This document shows positions 61,723 to 64,000 of a stretch of 64,000 bases of DNA, piece by piece (positions within the stretch are counted from its first letter, which is position 1; each line of letters opens with the position of its first letter). Position numbers and translations under genes: made by a program. Source of the DNA: Rhodococcus sp. 4CII (GTDB lineage: Bacteria; Actinomycetota; Actinomycetes; Mycobacteriales; Mycobacteriaceae); NCBI RefSeq assembly GCF_014256275.1, contig NZ_JACCFE010000002.1, positions 5,746,001 through 5,810,000 of the forward strand, read 5' to 3'. The notes beneath the pieces are model-generated. The model did not search any database, was not told the DNA's origin, and worked only from the letters and a program-made list of their open reading frames with translations.

Positions 61723-62316
61723 TCAGACGGGATCGATGCCGAACTCCTCGGCGGCGTCGATCAGCCATTCCGCGAGATACCGGGCGAACGACGCCCGCAC
61801 CAGGATGCGGTAGTCGGTGCCGGTGTCGTCGAGCGCGATCAGCACGACGCCGGCGAGGCCGAGCATCGTCTGCACGGCCGCACCCGGACCGAAGACCCGG
61901 GGGTGCAGGTCGAGCGAGCAGCCCTTGGCGAGGACGTCGCGGGCGTGGGCCCCGCGCAGGCGCACGGTGGTGCGCTGCGCGGAGACGTCGATCGCCGCGC
62001 CGCCGTGCGGGGTCACCGCGGTGCGCAGCGCGTCCTCGAGTTCCTCGGGGGACTGGGATCGGGCGGTGATCAGCCATTCCTCCGGGCCGAGCCAGATGAC
62101 GGTGATCGCGCCGCTCTCGACACGGGTCGACGGAGTGGTGGGCAGTTCGACGCCGAGGACGGCGGCCGCAGCAGCGCCACCGGGGCCTGTCGGATCCACC
62201 CACAGATCGACCGTCGCGACGAACGGTTCCTCGGCGATGCTCACCGAGTCGGGGAGCACCGAGAACTTCTGGTCCCAGCCGTGCAGGGGGCTGAGCGGAA
62301 CGAGGGTGTCAGCCAT
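61723..62316 (-). CDS. soxG: Sarcosine oxidase gamma subunit, 197 aa
   Basis: Small subunit of heterotetrameric sarcosine oxidase (with SoxA, B, D), which demethylates sarcosine to glycine, H2O2 and methylene-tetrahydrofolate. The chain has LSPLHGWDQKFSVLPDSVSI, then VIWLGPEEWLITARS, the pattern of the family, and VSAQRTTVRLRGAHARDVL. ATG 62316 overlaps the soxA end by eight bases. Cytoplasmic. Confidence 0.93.
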   Translation of the reverse strand: MADTLVPLSPLHGWDQKFSVLPDSVSIAEEPFVATVDLWVDPTGPGGAAAAAVLGVELPTTPSTRVESGAITVIWLGPEEWLITARSQSPEELEDALRTAVTPHGGAAIDVSAQRTTVRLRGAHARDVLAKGCSLDLHPRVFGPGAAVQTMLGLAGVVLIALDDTGTDYRILVRASFARYLAEWLIDAAEEFGIDPV

Positions 62317-64000
62317 CGCGGCGTGCTCCTTCGGGATCGACGAGAACGGAACCGGTGACCTCCACGGCCACCAATTGACCGTCCACCGGGACGTGCAGGG
62401 TGTCACCGACGCGGGCCCGGCCACCCTTGACCAGGGCGAGGCCGAACGGCCGGCCGAGTTCGGCGCTGAGGTAGCTGGAGGTGACGTGGCCGAGCATCGG
62501 GACCGGCGGGGGCGGCAGGACGCCGTCGGGGCGGTGTTCGATGATCTGCGCACCCTCGGGCAGCACGGTCTGCTTGTCGAGGGGCAGCAGTCCGACGAAT
62601 TGCTTGCGCAGCGGGTTCTGGTTCTCCTCCCGGGCGAACGAGCGCTTGCCGACGAAGTCGGGCTTCTTCTTCGACACCGCCCAGCCCATACCGAGGTCCT
62701 GGGGTGTGACGGTGCCGTCGGTGTCCTGGCCGATGATCGGGTAGCCCTTCTCGGCGCGGAGCACGTGCATCGTTTCGGTGCCGTACGGGGTGATGTCGAA
62801 CTTCTCGCCGGCGGCGATCAGGCGTGCCCAGACGGCGGGCGCGTGCCAGCCGTTGACGTTGACCTCGTACGCGAGTTCTCCGGAGAAGCTGACCCGGGCC
62901 ACCCGCACGTGCAGGTCGCCGAGGGCGGTGTCGCGCCAGGCCATGAACGGGAACGCGTCGTTGCTGACGTCGAGGTCGGGGAAGACCTCGCCGATCACGT
63001 CGCGCGATTTCGGTCCGACGACGGGGAACGTGGCCCACTGTTCGGTGACCGAGGTGAGCCGCACCTTCAGATGGGGCCATTCGGTCTGCAGCCATTCCTC
63101 CATCCAGTCGAGGATCTTCGCGGCGCCGCCGGTGGTGGTGAAGACCTGGTATCGGTCGTCGGCCAGGCGCATCACGGTGCCGTCGTCGATGACCATGCCG
63201 TCGACGCCGCACATGACGCCGTAGCGGACCATGCCGACCTTCAGGGTGCTCATCATGTTCGTGTAGAGCATGTCGAGCAGCACCCCGGCGTCGGGCCCCT
63301 GGACGTCGATCTTGCCGAGGGTGGAGCCGTCGAGGATGCCGATGCTGCGGCGCACGGCGGCGCACTCGCGCAGCACCGCCGCGTCCATGTCCTCCCCGGG
63401 GAGCGGGTAGTAGCGGGGACGCTTCCACTGGCCGACGTCCTCGAACACCGCGCCGCGGCCGACGTGCCAATCGTGCAGTGCCGTCACCCGTTCGGGGTCG
63501 AAGAGGGTGCCTCGACTGCGGCCGGCGAGGGTGGCGAACGCGACCGGGGTGTAGGGCGGGCGGAACGTGGTGGTCCCCAGCGTCTCGATCGGGCGGCCGA
63601 GCAGTTCGGCGGTGATGCCGGACGAGATCACGCCGGAGGTCTTGCCCTGGTCGTGTGCGGTGCCGATGGTCGTGTAGCGCTTGATGTGCTCCATCGACGT
63701 CATTCCGGCGCCGACGGCGCGGGAGAGGTCGGCGACCGTCGCGTCGCGCTGGACGTCGACGAACTGTGTGTCCTCACCGGCGACGTCGGGCACCCGCCAC
63801 AGCACGAGCGGAGCCGACGGTGCGGATTCCTCTCCGATCGTCACGTCGATCGTCCGGTCCGGAACGGTGAAGCCCAGGTCGGTCATGATCGACTGCCCGG
63901 CCTTCTGCCCGTCGCGCAGGCACCCGGGCAGATTCAGGATCCCGGCCGCGGAGCCGGTGACGGAGACGCCGTCCAGGTCCTCACCGGGAACGAACGCGCC
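62309..64000 (-). CDS. soxA: Sarcosine oxidase alpha subunit, C-terminal part, runs off window
   Basis: At least 563 residues are inside; the frame is open at 64000 and ends at TGA 62309. The visible chain starts in the end of the FAD/NAD-binding half (VPGEDLDGVSVTGSAAG), crosses a link region, and then forms the GcvT-like folate-binding domain: TTTFRPPYTPVAFATLAGRS, ILDGSTLGKIDVQGPDA, MRLADDRYQVFTTTGGAAK and YGTETMHVLRAEKGYPIIG. This domain passes the methyl-derived carbon to tetrahydrofolate. The N-terminal half, soxB and soxD would lie to the right. Confidence 0.94.
   Translation of the reverse strand, partial: GAFVPGEDLDGVSVTGSAAGILNLPGCLRDGQKAGQSIMTDLGFTVPDRTIDVTIGEESAPSAPLVLWRVPDVAGEDTQFVDVQRDATVADLSRAVGAGMTSMEHIKRYTTIGTAHDQGKTSGVISSGITAELLGRPIETLGTTTFRPPYTPVAFATLAGRSRGTLFDPERVTALHDWHVGRGAVFEDVGQWKRPRYYPLPGEDMDAAVLRECAAVRRSIGILDGSTLGKIDVQGPDAGVLLDMLYTNMMSTLKVGMVRYGVMCGVDGMVIDDGTVMRLADDRYQVFTTTGGAAKILDWMEEWLQTEWPHLKVRLTSVTEQWATFPVVGPKSRDVIGEVFPDLDVSNDAFPFMAWRDTALGDLHVRVARVSFSGELAYEVNVNGWHAPAVWARLIAAGEKFDITPYGTETMHVLRAEKGYPIIGQDTDGTVTPQDLGMGWAVSKKKPDFVGKRSFAREENQNPLRKQFVGLLPLDKQTVLPEGAQIIEHRPDGVLPPPPVPMLGHVTSSYLSAELGRPFGLALVKGGRARVGDTLHVPVDGQLVAVEVTGSVLVDPEGARRDG

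Overview
The window is GC-rich, gene-dense actinobacterial chromosome. It most resembles Rhodococcus of the R. jostii / R. opacus group. The best single clue is the 3-hydroxybenzoate 6-hydroxylase at 14934..16136, which as far as I recall is almost the same protein as the characterised R. jostii RHA1 enzyme and keeps its H213, Y217 and Q301. Mycothiol-type maleylpyruvate isomerase, an Mtb12-like lipoprotein, an MSMEG_6728-type protein and a CtpI-like P-type ATPase fit Mycobacteriales. I see no tRNA, rRNA, CRISPR array, phage gene or insertion sequence, and no gene-free stretch longer than 300 bases. Genes are broken only at the two window edges, plus one truncated regulator near 56.7 kb.

Layout. 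(1) 1-6.7 kb: a secreted phosphatase, an aldo/keto reductase, and a choline-oxidation set (aldehyde dehydrogenase, APC permease, GMC dehydrogenase). (2) 6.8-12.2 kb: thiolase and acyl-CoA dehydrogenase converge on a Baeyer-Villiger-type monooxygenase and a patatin lipase, with a divergent TetR gene. (3) 12.3-14.9 kb: an FMN glutamate synthase-like protein and a CorA-type transporter. (4) 14.9-21.7 kb: a complete 3-hydroxybenzoate/gentisate pathway (hydroxylase, transporter, IclR regulator, gentisate dioxygenase, fumarylpyruvate hydrolase, maleylpyruvate isomerase). Two identical 15-bp operators flank the regulator. A short-chain dehydrogenase closes the block. (5) 21.8-30.9 kb: a LysR gene and a tightly coupled operon (MHS transporter, AroE-like dehydrogenase, old-yellow-enzyme fusion, 49-residue ORF, Gfo/Idh/MocA dehydrogenase, KstD-like flavoprotein, TIM-barrel isomerase). 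This looks like an uncharacterised route for a hydroaromatic or cyclitol-type compound and is my first candidate for an undescribed system.

(6) 30.9-38.4 kb: a secreted protein of unknown function, a 17-bp tandem repeat, and a second LysR-MHS transporter set with a flavin hydroxylase and a fused dihydroxyacetone kinase. (7) 38.5-47.4 kb: a hypothetical protein, a 1,520-residue P-type ATPase with a small membrane partner, an Mtb12-like lipoprotein, an ANTAR-only protein, a LEM-3-like GIY-YIG protein and an MSMEG_6728-type protein. (8) 47.6-56.0 kb: recC-recB-recD, overlapping end to start. (9) 56.1-57.2 kb: a DUF4188 gene, an orphan 42-bp operator with a truncated regulator, and a pentapeptide-repeat protein.

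(10) 57.4-64 kb, all on the minus strand: the downstream half of a sarcosine oxidase operon. Order of transcription is soxA (cut by the window edge), soxG, folP, a pabC-like gene, a 30-codon ORF, a GcvH-like gene without its lipoyl lysine, sdaA and a hypothetical gene. Sarcosine oxidase moves a one-carbon unit onto tetrahydrofolate and releases glycine. The folate genes and serine ammonia-lyase therefore suggest a one-carbon/serine unit running from sarcosine to pyruvate, which would complement the choline-to-betaine genes at the left end. Starts were chosen from Shine-Dalgarno spacing, overlaps and family N-termini. Domain names come from recognised motifs, not from searches.
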